Below are positions 56,190 through 64,000 of a stretch of 64,000 nucleotides of DNA, piece after piece. The first letter of the stretch is position 1; each line of letters begins with the position of its first letter. Source of the stretch: Actinocatenispora rupis (lineage in GTDB: Bacteria; Actinomycetota; Actinomycetes; Mycobacteriales; Micromonosporaceae); NCBI RefSeq assembly GCF_016861975.1, contig NZ_BOMB01000009.1, forward strand, positions 37,419 through 101,418, written 5' to 3'. A model generated the notes under the pieces. The model was not told where the DNA came from, did not search any database, and saw nothing but the letters and a program-made list of their open reading frames with translations. The position numbers were made by a program, and so were the translations under genes.

Positions 56190-57182
56190 TCAGCCCACGT
56201 AGTCGCGCAGCCGGCTCACGTTGTCCGGGCGGCGCAGCTTCAGCAGCGTCATCTTCTCGATCTGCCGGATCCGCTCGCGCGAGAGCCCGAACTCGCGGCC
56301 GACCTCGTCGAGCGTCCGCTGCCGGTCGTCGTCCAGCCCGTACCGCAGGCGGATGACGGCCTGCTCCCGCTCGGTCAGCGTGGACAGCACACCCTCCAGC
56401 GCGTGCTTGAGGAAGCCGTACGAGACGTTGTCGTCGTCGCCCTCCTGCGGCCGGACGAAGTCGCCCAGCGAACTCTCGCCGTCCTCACCGACACCCTGGT
56501 CCAGGCTCACCGGATCCCGGTCGTAGCTGATCAGCTCCAGCACCTCGGTCGGCGGTACGCCCAGCGCCTCGGCGATCTCGACGTGCCCCGGCTCGCGACC
56601 GAGCTGCATCGCCAGCTCGCGCCGGGCCCGGACCATCTTGTTGACCTGCTCGACCATGTGCACGGGCAGCCGGATCGTCCGGGACTGCTCGGCCATCGCG
56701 CGGGTCACCGCCTGCCGGATCCACCACGTCGCGTACGTGGAGAACTTGTACCCCTTGGCGTAGTCGAACTTCTCGACCGCGCGGATCAGACCCAGGTTGC
56801 CCTCCTGGATCAGGTCCAGGAACGGGATCCCGCGGTTCGTGTACCGCTTGGCGATGGAGACGACCAGCCGCAGGTTGGCCTCCAGCAGCCGGTTGCGGGC
56901 CGCGTCGCCCTCGGTCACCACGCGGACCAGCGTGGCCCGCAGCGCGTCCGGATCCGCGGCGTACGCCTCGGCGGTGGCGCCCTCGGTGCACCGGCCGGCG
57001 AGGATCTCCGCGGCGTACAGCCCCGCCTCGACCCGCCGGGCCAGGGTGACCTCGTCGGCGGCGGTCAGCAGCCGCACCCGCCCGATCGCGTTCAGGTACG
57101 TACGCACCAGGTCCGCCGAGCCGGCCCGGTCGTCGGACTGCACCCGGGTCGTCACGTACTCCTCGCTCAGTGGAAGGGCCAC
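56190..57182 (-). CDS. RNA polymerase sigma factor, SigA/HrdB family (group 2)
   Basis: A 330-aa sigma-70 factor. Region 1.2 [20 protein letters not shown]; region 2 [20 protein letters not shown] and [20 protein letters not shown]; region 2.4 [20 protein letters not shown]; region 3 [20 protein letters not shown]; region 4.2 [20 protein letters not shown]. It lacks the long N-terminal extension of the primary factor, so it is a principal-like accessory sigma such as SigB or HrdA/HrdD of actinomycetes. The GTG at 57182 is used. Three TGGCAC motifs lie in the divergent upstream region, which may bear its promoter. Confidence 0.93.
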   Translation of the reverse strand: MALPLSEEYVTTRVQSDDRAGSADLVRTYLNAIGRVRLLTAADEVTLARRVEAGLYAAEILAGRCTEGATAEAYAADPDALRATLVRVVTEGDAARNRLLEANLRLVVSIAKRYTNRGIPFLDLIQEGNLGLIRAVEKFDYAKGYKFSTYATWWIRQAVTRAMAEQSRTIRLPVHMVEQVNKMVRARRELAMQLGREPGHVEIAEALGVPPTEVLELISYDRDPVSLDQGVGEDGESSLGDFVRPQEGDDDNVSYGFLKHALEGVLSTLTEREQAVIRLRYGLDDDRQRTLDEVGREFGLSRERIRQIEKMTLLKLRRPDNVSRLRDYVG

Positions 57183-57684
57183 CGTCTCCCGCCTCCCGTG
57201 CCTGGCGCGTGGTCCGCGCTCCTGTCCGCCTTGGCCCGGGCCGTTACGCTGCTCGCGCCTCGACCCGATGGAAGAGATTCCACCGGGGCGGAGGCCGTCA
57301 CGGAGCGCCGCGACAGCCAGGTGGCACGAATCCGGGAACTGCCCGGGAAGGCGTTGGCACGAATAGGGGAGTCAGCCGCACATCGGTGCGTGCCGCGGCT
57401 CTCAACGGGGTTCCCGGGAGATGCCACCCGTGGCACTTCGTCGTTACGATGTGGATCGCGGCTGCAACCCTCGGGCCGCGCCGATGCGTTGATACACCGG
57501 GAGGCCCCGGGGGACGGGCCGCCCACGCAACCCCGCTTTCCCGACATCCACCGCGAACCACCCATCGCGGACGCCGGGCGGGCGGGGATTGTCAGGTCTG
57601 TACCGCCTGCGGTCCCGCCGGCGGACGGACACTCTGGTTGAGGCGACCGGCACCCCCCGCCGGTCGGATACAGGGGAGGCTTCC
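57183..57684. promoter_or_regulatory. 502-bp divergent regulatory region
   Basis: No gene is supportable here. TGGCACGAAT occurs at 57322-57331 and 57355-57364, 33 bases apart, and a third TGGCAC is part of the palindrome TGCCAC-CC-GTGGCA (57422-57435). GTTACGAT (about 57443-57450) looks like a -10 region for the L,D-transpeptidase gene, which would leave a leader of about 230 bases. The region separates the sigma factor from the transpeptidase. Confidence 0.5.
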
Positions 57685-58944
57685 ATGCCACGTCGTCCGT
57701 GGCGCGGTCGTGGTCGGCTGGCGGTCGTCGTGCTCGCCACCGGCGTCACCGCGATGCTGCTGGCCGGCTGCAACGGCGGTTCCGACAAGGCCGCCGGCAA
57801 GAGCGGCAGCGGCAGTGACGGGGGCGGTGGCGGCAAGCCGGTGCCGGCCGCCACGCTGTCCATCACCCCGGCCACCGGGACGAAGAAGGTCTCGCCCGGC
57901 GACCACGTGGTGGTCACCGCCGCGCACGGCACGCTCTCGTCGGTCGCCCTGACGAACGCCGCCGGCAAGGAGGTCAAGGGCACCCTGTCGAGCGACAAGA
58001 CGACGTGGACGTCGGCCGAGAAGCTGGGCTACGGCAAGACGTACAAGGTGGCGGCGACCGCGGCGAACCCGGACGGCAAGAAGGTCAACGCCGCCAGCTC
58101 GTTCAGTACGGTCACGCCGGGCAACTACACCCTGCCGTACATCCAGAACGCCAACGGCAAGACGTACGGCGTGGGTGAGCCCGTGATGGTGCACTTCGAC
58201 GAGCCGATCCCGGACAAGGCCGCGGCGGAGAAGTCGCTGAAGGTCACCACGAGCCCGTCGGTCGAGGGGTCCTGGCACTGGATCAGCGCGCAGGACGTGC
58301 ACTGGCGGCCGAAGACCGACGCCGGCAAGTACTGGACGCCCGGCACGAAGGTCACCGTCTCCGCCGACGTGTACGGCGTGAACATGGGCAAGGGGCTGTG
58401 GGGCCAGGAGGACCGGGCCGCGTCGTTCACGATCGGCAGCTCGATCGTCGCGATCGCCGACAACAAGTCGCTGCACATGAAGGTCTACAAGGACGGCAAG
58501 CAGATCCGCGACATGCCGTTCAGCGGCGGCAAGGGCGGCTACATCCAGGACAAGTACGGCAACAACGTCTCGCTGTGGACGCCGAGCGGCACGATGGTCG
58601 TCATGGACCAGGAGAAGCGGGTGCACATGACCTCGTCGTCCTGGGGCATCGCGAAGAACAACCCCCAGGCGTACGACGTGTACGTCAACTGGGGCACCCG
58701 GCTGACCGGTGACGGCATCTACCTGCACGCCGCCCCGTGGAACGTGGGGCTGCACGGCAAGCAGAACGACTCGCACGGCTGCTTCAACCTGAGCGACCAG
58801 GACGCCAAGTGGGCGTACGACAACCTGCGGCCGGGCGACGTGGTGATCATGAGTGGCACGCCGGACAAGGTGACCGTCGACCGTGGGTACGGCGACTGGA
58901 ACCTGAGCTGGGACAAGTGGGTGCAGGGTTCGGCCCTGAAGTAA
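57685..58944 (+). CDS. L,D-transpeptidase lipoprotein
   Basis: Cross-links peptidoglycan stem peptides 3-3 outside the membrane. The 419-aa protein has a lipobox (TAMLLAGCNGG), a Gly/Ser linker, two Ig-like domains (about residues 50-260; LSITPATGTKKVSPGDHVVV, YGVGEPVMVHFDEPIPDKAA) and a YkuD catalytic domain (about 265-390) with IYLHAAPW and the signature DSHGCFNLSDQDAKWAYDNL containing the catalytic Cys. A C-terminal GDWNLSWDKWVQGSALK tail resembles mycobacterial Ldt extensions. GGGGAGG lies 7 bases before ATG 57685. Confidence 0.94.
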   Translation: MPRRPWRGRGRLAVVVLATGVTAMLLAGCNGGSDKAAGKSGSGSDGGGGGKPVPAATLSITPATGTKKVSPGDHVVVTAAHGTLSSVALTNAAGKEVKGTLSSDKTTWTSAEKLGYGKTYKVAATAANPDGKKVNAASSFSTVTPGNYTLPYIQNANGKTYGVGEPVMVHFDEPIPDKAAAEKSLKVTTSPSVEGSWHWISAQDVHWRPKTDAGKYWTPGTKVTVSADVYGVNMGKGLWGQEDRAASFTIGSSIVAIADNKSLHMKVYKDGKQIRDMPFSGGKGGYIQDKYGNNVSLWTPSGTMVVMDQEKRVHMTSSSWGIAKNNPQAYDVYVNWGTRLTGDGIYLHAAPWNVGLHGKQNDSHGCFNLSDQDAKWAYDNLRPGDVVIMSGTPDKVTVDRGYGDWNLSWDKWVQGSALK

Positions 58945-59139
58945 CCGTTTCGACGTCTGACGGCCGTCGTCCGGGTGACCGGGCGGCGGCCGTTCGGCTG
59001 TCCGTATCGGTCGTTTCGTCACCAAACCCGGAGTACCGGAAATTAAGGGCTCGCGGAGTGGTGATGACCCTCACACGTGGCGTTACGATCGCCGAGGAGG
59101 GGTGTTCCCACCCAACTCCGCTCGTCGAGGGGAGCCGTC

Positions 59140-59787
59140 ATGACAGACGTCGAGAAGGACTCCGCCGGCGCAACAGCGCCGACCCATTCCGTCGCGGATC
59201 CCGCCCCGCTCGGGCTGGCCGCGTTCGCGCTGACCACCTTCCTGTTGTCGGCGAAGAACGCCGGCTGGACCCACGGCACGGACGCATGGCTGGGCTACGC
59301 GTTCGCGTACGGCGGCCTGGCCCAGTTGCTGGCCGGGATGTGGGAGTTCCGTCGGCGCAACGTGTTCGGGGCGACCGCGTTCAGCTCGTACGGCGGGTTC
59401 TGGATCGGCCTCGGGCTGTACGTTCTGCTCGCCGCGCCGCATGCGACGCCCGCGCAGCTCAACAACGACCTGGGCTGGATCCTGCTGGCGTTCGCGATCT
59501 TCAACGTGTACATGCTGGTGGCGAGCACGCAGGTGAACGAGGCGGTGTTCGGGGTCTTCCTGACCCTGCAAGCCACCGAGGTACTGCTGTTCATCGGTGC
59601 CTTCAGCAGCAATGCCACGATCACCAAGATCGGCGGGTACGTGGGCGTGGTGACCGCTGCCGTCGCCTGGTACACGTCGTTCGCGGGGGTCCTCAACGGC
59701 ACGGCGGGTCGTACCGTGCTGAAGGTCGGGTCGCCGATGTTGAGCGGCCGGATGCACTCCGAGGCACCCGTGGCGCACAGTCACTGA
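59140..59787 (+). CDS. acetate uptake transporter, GPR1/FUN34/YaaH family
   Basis: A 215-aa six-helix channel/transporter for acetate or succinate. The signature ADPAPLGLAAFALTTFLLSA (family NPAPLGL.gFg..T) is at residues about 20-40, and GGLAQLLAGMWEFRRRNVFG matches the family helix-2/3 block. AFSSYGGFWIGLGLYVLL and DLGWILLAFAIFNVYMLVAS follow. GGGGAG precedes the ATG at 59140. A GTTACGAT sequence about 55 bases upstream resembles the one before the L,D-transpeptidase gene and may be a -10 box. Ends with His-rich HSEAPVAHSH. Confidence 0.92.
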   Translation: MTDVEKDSAGATAPTHSVADPAPLGLAAFALTTFLLSAKNAGWTHGTDAWLGYAFAYGGLAQLLAGMWEFRRRNVFGATAFSSYGGFWIGLGLYVLLAAPHATPAQLNNDLGWILLAFAIFNVYMLVASTQVNEAVFGVFLTLQATEVLLFIGAFSSNATITKIGGYVGVVTAAVAWYTSFAGVLNGTAGRTVLKVGSPMLSGRMHSEAPVAHSH

Positions 59788-59817
59788 TGCAACGACCCGA
59801 CGGCCGGTGGGCGAGGC

Positions 59818-60573
59818 TCACCGGCCGTCGGCGCGTCTGGTGAGCCGGCCGGCGGCCACCAGCTCGACCGCGACGAGTACGGCGACGGACTCGACGGCGA
59901 GCAGGGCGATCAGGACCAGGAGCTGGGCGGCGCCGGCGGCGAGCGGTGAGGCACCACCGAGGAGTACGCCGACGAACGCGCCGGGCAGCGTCACGAGCCC
60001 GACCGTACGGGTCTGGTCCAGCGCCGGTACGAGTGCCTGCGCCGCCGACGGCCGGCACACCTCCAGTACGGCGGCGCGGCGGGAGAACCCCAGCGCCAGC
60101 GCCGCCTCGTACTCGCCGTGCCGGGTGGCGAGTTCGTCGAGGGCGCGGCGGCCGGACAGCGAGGTGGCGGTCATCGCGCCGCCGATGAGGATGCCGGCGA
60201 TCGGCACGATCGCGATGCCGGTCAGCGGTACCAGGCCGGAGCCGAGGATCAGCGCGAGCGCCGGCACCAGCCCCGCCGCGATCGGTACGGCCGCCCACAG
60301 CCCGGTACGGGACCGGGTGATGCGGCGCGCCGAGGTCACCGAGGCGACCGAGTACATCAGGGCGACGAACAGGGCGGTCAGCGCGAGCGACCGGAGTACC
60401 GCGGCGATCACCAGGGAGACGGCGGTGAGCTGGAGCGCGGCGCGTACCGAGGCGGTCAGGACGCGGCGGCCGACGCCGAGCCGGCCGAGCGCGGCGACCG
60501 TCGCGGCCAGCAGGGCCAGCGCCACGAGTACCGCGGCCAGGGTGGGGCCGAGCGGGATCGCGTTGCCGTTCAT
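59818..60573 (-). CDS. FetB-like ABC permease (UPF0014/YbbM family)
   Basis: A 251-aa membrane protein with about seven helices of the FetB/STAR1-partner family, implicated in iron or UDP-sugar export. VRAALQLTAVSLVIAAVLRS, VPIAGILIGGAMTATSLSGR and EYEAALALGFSRRAAVLEVC are family-typical; TRTVGLVTLPGAFVGVLLGG is the most conserved block. The ATPase partner (FetA-like) is not adjacent. ATG 60573 gives MNGNAIPLGPTLAAVLVALA. Confidence 0.88.
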   Translation of the reverse strand: MNGNAIPLGPTLAAVLVALALLAATVAALGRLGVGRRVLTASVRAALQLTAVSLVIAAVLRSLALTALFVALMYSVASVTSARRITRSRTGLWAAVPIAAGLVPALALILGSGLVPLTGIAIVPIAGILIGGAMTATSLSGRRALDELATRHGEYEAALALGFSRRAAVLEVCRPSAAQALVPALDQTRTVGLVTLPGAFVGVLLGGASPLAAGAAQLLVLIALLAVESVAVLVAVELVAAGRLTRRADGR

Positions 60574-60649
60574 GCTCCGATCTCACCGCGTCCCGGACCG
60601 CGGCGCGGCACCGGGGTACCTCCGGGCGGGGCTGTGCGAGGCTGGCCGG

Positions 60650-61057
60650 GTGACGGAGAGCCCGCTGGTCGTGGTGGACGCGGCGAACGTGGTCGGCTCG
60701 GTGCCCGACGGCTGGTGGCGGGACCGGGCGGGCGCGGCGACCCGGCTGCGCGACGCGCTCGTACCGCTGGTGGACGGGTTGCCGCCGGGTGGCGGCACGC
60801 CGGACTGGGCGACCGGGCCGGTACGGATCGTGCTGGTGGTGGAGGGCGCGGCGCGTGGCGTACCGGGGGTGGAGGGGGTGACGGTGCTGGCTGCGCCGCG
60901 GTCCGGGGACGACGCGATCGTCGACCTGGTCGCCGACGAGCTGTCCGCGATGCCGTCCCCGCCGTGCCTGGTCGTGACGGCCGACCGCGAACTCCGCGAC
61001 CGGGTACGCCGGCTCGGCGCCGACGTGATCGGCCCACGCACCGTGTATCCACGATGA
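60650..61057 (+). CDS. NYN/PIN-like domain protein, 135 aa
   Basis: A small protein opening with ESPLVVVDAANVVGSVPDGW then WRDRAGAATRLRDAL. The DAANVVGS acidic start, SGDDAIVDLVADELSAMP and LVVTADRELRDRVRRLGADV match the acidic active-site strands of NYN/PIN-type (YacP-like) RNases, so RNA cleavage is possible but unproven. GTG 60650. Its stop overlaps an ATG of the amidase gene (ATGA). Confidence 0.8.
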   Translation: MTESPLVVVDAANVVGSVPDGWWRDRAGAATRLRDALVPLVDGLPPGGGTPDWATGPVRIVLVVEGAARGVPGVEGVTVLAAPRSGDDAIVDLVADELSAMPSPPCLVVTADRELRDRVRRLGADVIGPRTVYPR

Positions 61058-61938
61058 CCGACCGTCCATCCGGTACGGTACGGCGGATGCGTAGGTGGAC
61101 GTGGGTGGCGCTACTGGCCGCCGTACTGACGCTGGCCGGGTGCGGACCGCGCGCCACGGCCAGCGGGTCGCGGGCGGACTCGGCCTCCCCGACACCCTCC
61201 CGTACGGCGGGGTCGGCGGCACCGTCGCCGAGCGCCGCACCGCCCTCGTCGGCGGGGTCGTCCTCCCCGACCGGGCGGCGGAAACCCTTGCAGGGCAAGG
61301 TGATCGTGCTCGACGCCGGGCACAACGACGGCAACTTCGGGCACACCTCGGTGATCGACCAGCTCGTCGACGCCGGCGGGTTCCGCAAGCCGTGCGACAC
61401 GACCGGTACCGAGACGAACGCCGGCTACCACGAGGCGGCGTTCACCTGGGACGTGACGAAGCGGCTGACCGCGCTGCTCCGGGCCGACGGCGCGCGCGTC
61501 GTCCTGACCCGCAAGGACGACCACAGCGTCGGCCCGTGCGTCGACGTCCGGGCCGCGGTCGGCAACCGGGCGCACGCCGACGCCGCGATCTCCGTACACG
61601 CCGACGGCAACCTGCTGTCCGGCCACGGCTTCCACGTCATGCAGCCGGTACGGATGAGCGGCGGCAGCGCCGTCCTCGCCCGCTCGCGCCGGCTCGCGCT
61701 CGCCGTGCGCGACGCGTACGAGTCGGGCACGGGGATGCCGCCCGCCAACTACATCGGCACCGAGGGCATCGACCCCCGGTCCGACATGGCCGGGCTGAAC
61801 CTGTCCACGGTGCCGAAGGTCCTCCTGGAGTGCGGGAACATGCGCAACGCCGGCGACGCGAAGGACCTGTCGTCCGCCGCGTTCCGGCAGCGCATCGCCC
61901 GCTCGCTCGACACCGCGATGCGCGCGTACCTCCGCTGA
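61054..61938 (+). CDS. N-acetylmuramoyl-L-alanine amidase lipoprotein
   Basis: Zinc amidase that cleaves stem peptides from peptidoglycan. Lipobox AAVLTLAGCGPR; a Ser/Pro linker of about 50 residues follows. Amidase_3 domain: KVIVLDAGHNDGNFGHTSVI (first zinc His), ETNAGYHEAAFTWDVTKRLT (Glu ligand), AISVHADGNLLSGHGFHVMQ (second His) and VPKVLLECGNMRNAGDAKDL (catalytic Glu). It resembles mycobacterial Ami1/Rv3717. Starts at 61054 (coupled, ATGA) or 61087 (MRRWTWVALLAAVLTLAGCG); the second gives a tighter signal peptide. Confidence 0.92.
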   Translation: MTDRPSGTVRRMRRWTWVALLAAVLTLAGCGPRATASGSRADSASPTPSRTAGSAAPSPSAAPPSSAGSSSPTGRRKPLQGKVIVLDAGHNDGNFGHTSVIDQLVDAGGFRKPCDTTGTETNAGYHEAAFTWDVTKRLTALLRADGARVVLTRKDDHSVGPCVDVRAAVGNRAHADAAISVHADGNLLSGHGFHVMQPVRMSGGSAVLARSRRLALAVRDAYESGTGMPPANYIGTEGIDPRSDMAGLNLSTVPKVLLECGNMRNAGDAKDLSSAAFRQRIARSLDTAMRAYLR

Positions 61939-61955
61939 CCGCCGGCCCGGCTCGC

Positions 61956-62933
61956 TCAGCGCGGGTGCAGGCCGGCGTGCCGGTACACGTCGTCGATGAG
62001 GCGCATGGTCCGTACCGCGTCGGAGGCGGGCGTGAGGACCGGGCCGCCGTGCAGCGCGGCGGTGGTGAACGCGCGCAGCTGGTGGGTGTACGACGCCTCG
62101 CCGGCGACCCGCTCGTGCCAGCGCCGCGTCGCGGTCCGCACGCTGAGCCGGTGCCAGTACTGGGGGGCGACGTAGTTGGTGATGCGCAGCCGGCCCGCGT
62201 CGCCGTGCACCACGCAGGACACCCCGAGCACGTCGGACGACCAGAGCGAGCAGGTCATCCGGCCGGTCGCGCCGTTCGGGTACCGCAGCAGCGCGGTCAT
62301 CGCGCGGTCCACGTCGCTGGCGCGGAGCCGGGCGCGGGCGGCGACGACGGTCGGTTCACCGGGCCCGAGCGTACGCAGGCAGTGCAGGGCGTAGCAGCCG
62401 GCGTCCATGGTGGCGCCGCCGGCCAGGTCGGCGCGGAACCGGATGTCGCCGCGGCGCGGCAGCGGGAAGCACATGCGCGCCTCGACCCGCCGTACGGTGC
62501 CGATCGTGCCGGCGGCGAGCAGGTCGAGCGCGCGGTCCACGACCGGGTGGTACCGGTAGTGGAACGCCTCCATCACCACCCGGTCGCTGGCCGCCGCCGC
62601 GTCGGCGACCCGTTGCGCCTCCTCGGCGTTGGCCGTGAACGGCTTCTCGCACAGCACGTGCTTGCCGGCCTCGATCGCGCGGACCGTCCACTCGGCGTGC
62701 AGCGAGTTCGGCAGCGGCACGTACACCGCGTCGAGCGCCGGATCGTCCACCAGCGCCGCATAGTCGGCGTGTACGACGGGCACGCCGTGCCGGGTCGCGA
62801 ACGCGTCCGCCCGCGCCCGGTCCCGGGCGGCGACCGCCACCACGGCCGCCTCCGGTACCGAACGGGCCGGTCTGATCAGCGCCTGCGGGGTGATGCGCGC
62901 GGCGCCGAGCGCGCCGATCTGCAGCGAGTCCAC
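61956..62933 (-). CDS. Gfo/Idh/MocA family oxidoreductase
   Basis: A 325-aa NAD(P)-dependent dehydrogenase, usually acting on sugars or cyclitols. LQIGALGAARITPQALIRPA is the nucleotide-binding start; AVYVPLPNSLHAEWTVRAIE then GKHVLCEKPFTANAEEAQRV carries the EKP motif with the conserved Lys; VVMEAFHYRYHPVVDRALDL and GGATMDAGCYALHCLRTLG follow, with a Cys before YALH where many members have D.G.H. GTG 62933 start. The substrate is not evident; no sugar pathway adjoins. Confidence 0.92.
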   Translation of the reverse strand: MDSLQIGALGAARITPQALIRPARSVPEAAVVAVAARDRARADAFATRHGVPVVHADYAALVDDPALDAVYVPLPNSLHAEWTVRAIEAGKHVLCEKPFTANAEEAQRVADAAAASDRVVMEAFHYRYHPVVDRALDLLAAGTIGTVRRVEARMCFPLPRRGDIRFRADLAGGATMDAGCYALHCLRTLGPGEPTVVAARARLRASDVDRAMTALLRYPNGATGRMTCSLWSSDVLGVSCVVHGDAGRLRITNYVAPQYWHRLSVRTATRRWHERVAGEASYTHQLRAFTTAALHGGPVLTPASDAVRTMRLIDDVYRHAGLHPR

Positions 62934-62956
62934 CGGCCGAATCTACCGGCCCGCGG

Positions 62957-63988
62957 TCACGACAGGCTGGCGATCAGACACGCCGGACTCGGTACGGCCA
63001 GGCTGCCGGCCGGCTCCGGTACGCCGGTGTCGCCGTCGACGCGGAAGATGCCGACGGTGTCGGAGTTCTGGTTGGCCACGTAGAGGAAGTCGCCGAGCAG
63101 CAGCAGGTGCCGCGGCCAGTCGCCGCCGGTGCCGACCTCCGCGACCAGCCGTACGCCGGCCGGTTCGGCCGCGAGTACGCAGACCGTGTTCGGGCCGCGG
63201 TTCGCGACGTAAACGTACCGGCCGTCGGCGGAGGCGGCGATCTCGCTGGGAAAGCTGACCCCGTCGTACCCGGTGGACCGGACCGAACCGACGGCCGTCA
63301 GCGCGCCCGACCCCGCGTCGTACTCCAGCGCGGTGACGCTGGAGTCCAGCTCGCCCGCCAGGTACACCCGGTCGCCGGCACCGAAGGCCAGGTGCCGCGG
63401 CCCGGTCCCGGCCGGCAGCGCGGTGCGCGCGGACTCCACCAGCTTCCCGCCCTCCAGCCGGTACGCGGTGACCGTGTCCGTGCCGAGGTCGTTGACGAGC
63501 ACGTACCGTCCGGCGGGGTCGAAGCGCGCCTGGTGCGCGTGCGGCCCCTCCTGGCGGTCGGTCACCGGGCCGGATCCCTTGCGCTGCACCAGATCCACCC
63601 GCTCGCCGAGCGACCCGTCGGTGGCGATCGGGTGCACCGACACCGAACCGCTGCCGTAGTTCGCGGTCACCAGGTACCGGCCGGTCGGGTCGACGGACAG
63701 GTGGCAGGGGTCGCTGCCGCCGGTCGGCCGCGAGCCGAGCGGGCGCAGCGCCGCGCCGTCCACCGCGTACCCGTTGACGGAGCCGTCCTGCCGCTCGGTC
63801 ACCGCGTACAGGAAGCGGCCGGTGGGGTGCCACGCGAGGAAGGACGGCCCGCTGACGGGCGTCACGTCGCCGACCGGGGTGAGCGCCCCCGACCCCGGAT
63901 CCTGCCGGTACGCCGTGACCCCGGCGCCGCGCCCCGGCGCGCTGGAGTCCGGCGTGTACGAGCCGAGGTGGACGAATCTGTCGGACAT
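62957..63988 (-). CDS. lactonase family protein (7-bladed beta-propeller)
   Basis: A 343-aa protein of the YbhE/Pgl type, related to 6-phosphogluconolactonases and muconate cycloisomerases. MSDRFVHLGSYTPDSSAPGR opens the family pattern; blades show GPSFLAWHPTGRFLYAVTER, PCHLSVDPTGRYLVTANYGS, HAHQARFDPAGRYVLVNDLG and GTGPRHLAFGAGDRVYLAGE. The DPxGRYxxVxNxG repeats and GPHAHQ are diagnostic. Might hydrolyse sugar lactones in the oxidoreductase-linked pathway next door. GGAGCG lies before the ATG at 63988. The gene ends 23 bases before the dehydrogenase start, so both form a likely two-gene operon. Confidence 0.92.
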   Translation of the reverse strand: MSDRFVHLGSYTPDSSAPGRGAGVTAYRQDPGSGALTPVGDVTPVSGPSFLAWHPTGRFLYAVTERQDGSVNGYAVDGAALRPLGSRPTGGSDPCHLSVDPTGRYLVTANYGSGSVSVHPIATDGSLGERVDLVQRKGSGPVTDRQEGPHAHQARFDPAGRYVLVNDLGTDTVTAYRLEGGKLVESARTALPAGTGPRHLAFGAGDRVYLAGELDSSVTALEYDAGSGALTAVGSVRSTGYDGVSFPSEIAASADGRYVYVANRGPNTVCVLAAEPAGVRLVAEVGTGGDWPRHLLLLGDFLYVANQNSDTVGIFRVDGDTGVPEPAGSLAVPSPACLIASLS

Positions 63989-64000
63989 GTTCGCTCCGTT

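Noticed and set aside
57322..57364. Sigma-54 promoter (TGGCAC)
   Set aside because: There is no matching TTGC element at the right spacing, and actinomycetes lack sigma-54.

Overview
The window is roughly 70% GC or higher, with dense bidirectional genes, GTG/TTG starts, Shine-Dalgarno sites of the AGGAG type, and frequent 1-4 base stop/start overlaps. It encodes a SARP/AfsR regulator, a conservon (histidine kinase, roadblock/LC7, DUF742, GTPase-like), a group-2 sigma factor, treX/treY trehalose genes, a GPR1/FUN34/YaaH transporter and many exported hydrolases. Together these indicate a soil-type filamentous actinomycete, most likely Micromonosporaceae-like; the genus is not determined. The palindrome GTAC is strikingly common.

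Layout. 1-6.8 kb: a truncated FAD monooxygenase, a long nested hairpin, small hypotheticals, a phosphopantetheinyl transferase divergent from an AfsR-type regulator, and a MOSC protein. 6.8-13.5 kb: a likely poly-3-hydroxybutyrate scavenging locus: GAF/PucR regulator, divergent 3-hydroxybutyrate dehydrogenase-like SDR, metabolite:proton symporter, secreted hydrolase and secreted PHB-depolymerase-type esterase. Two of its genes carry AT-rich, palindromic, in-frame islands that share a 16-bp sequence. 13.5-14.1 kb: a fused remnant of a TDT transporter and NarI. 14.1-20.7 kb: ATP-grasp protein, large secreted GH89 enzyme, GntR regulator and DHA2-type efflux pump. 20.8-22.9 kb: a putative ESX-type secreted cell-wall protein and two small proteins.

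23.0-27.1 kb: a conservon whose fourth gene has lost the GTPase motifs. 27.3-31.9 kb: a branched-chain-amino-acid-type lipoprotein and a divergently arranged SsuABC/TauABC-like ABC transporter with a cupin, separated by a perfect palindrome. 32.0-35.2 kb: a PAS-GGDEF protein and a membrane-anchored/YceI gene pair. 35.3-37.0 kb: an AraC/phytanoyl-CoA dioxygenase divergent pair. 37.0-49.5 kb, almost all minus strand: beta-propeller secreted protein, TreY, GlgX/TreX, a Cys-containing small protein, a DUF1023 hydrolase, a 28-G tract, tRNA-Gly(GCC) with terminator, a GH5-like enzyme, a lipoprotein and a C39-like peptidase.

49.7-64.0 kb: a second AraC/PhyH divergent pair followed by an acetyl-xylan-esterase-family gene, an exported unknown protein, a dipeptidyl-peptidase-like S9 enzyme, a SigA-family sigma factor divergent from an L,D-transpeptidase lipoprotein, an acetate-type transporter, a FetB-like permease, an NYN-like protein coupled to an N-acetylmuramoyl-L-alanine amidase, a Gfo/Idh/MocA oxidoreductase and a lactonase-family beta-propeller.

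All family calls come from reading motifs by eye; no database search was run.
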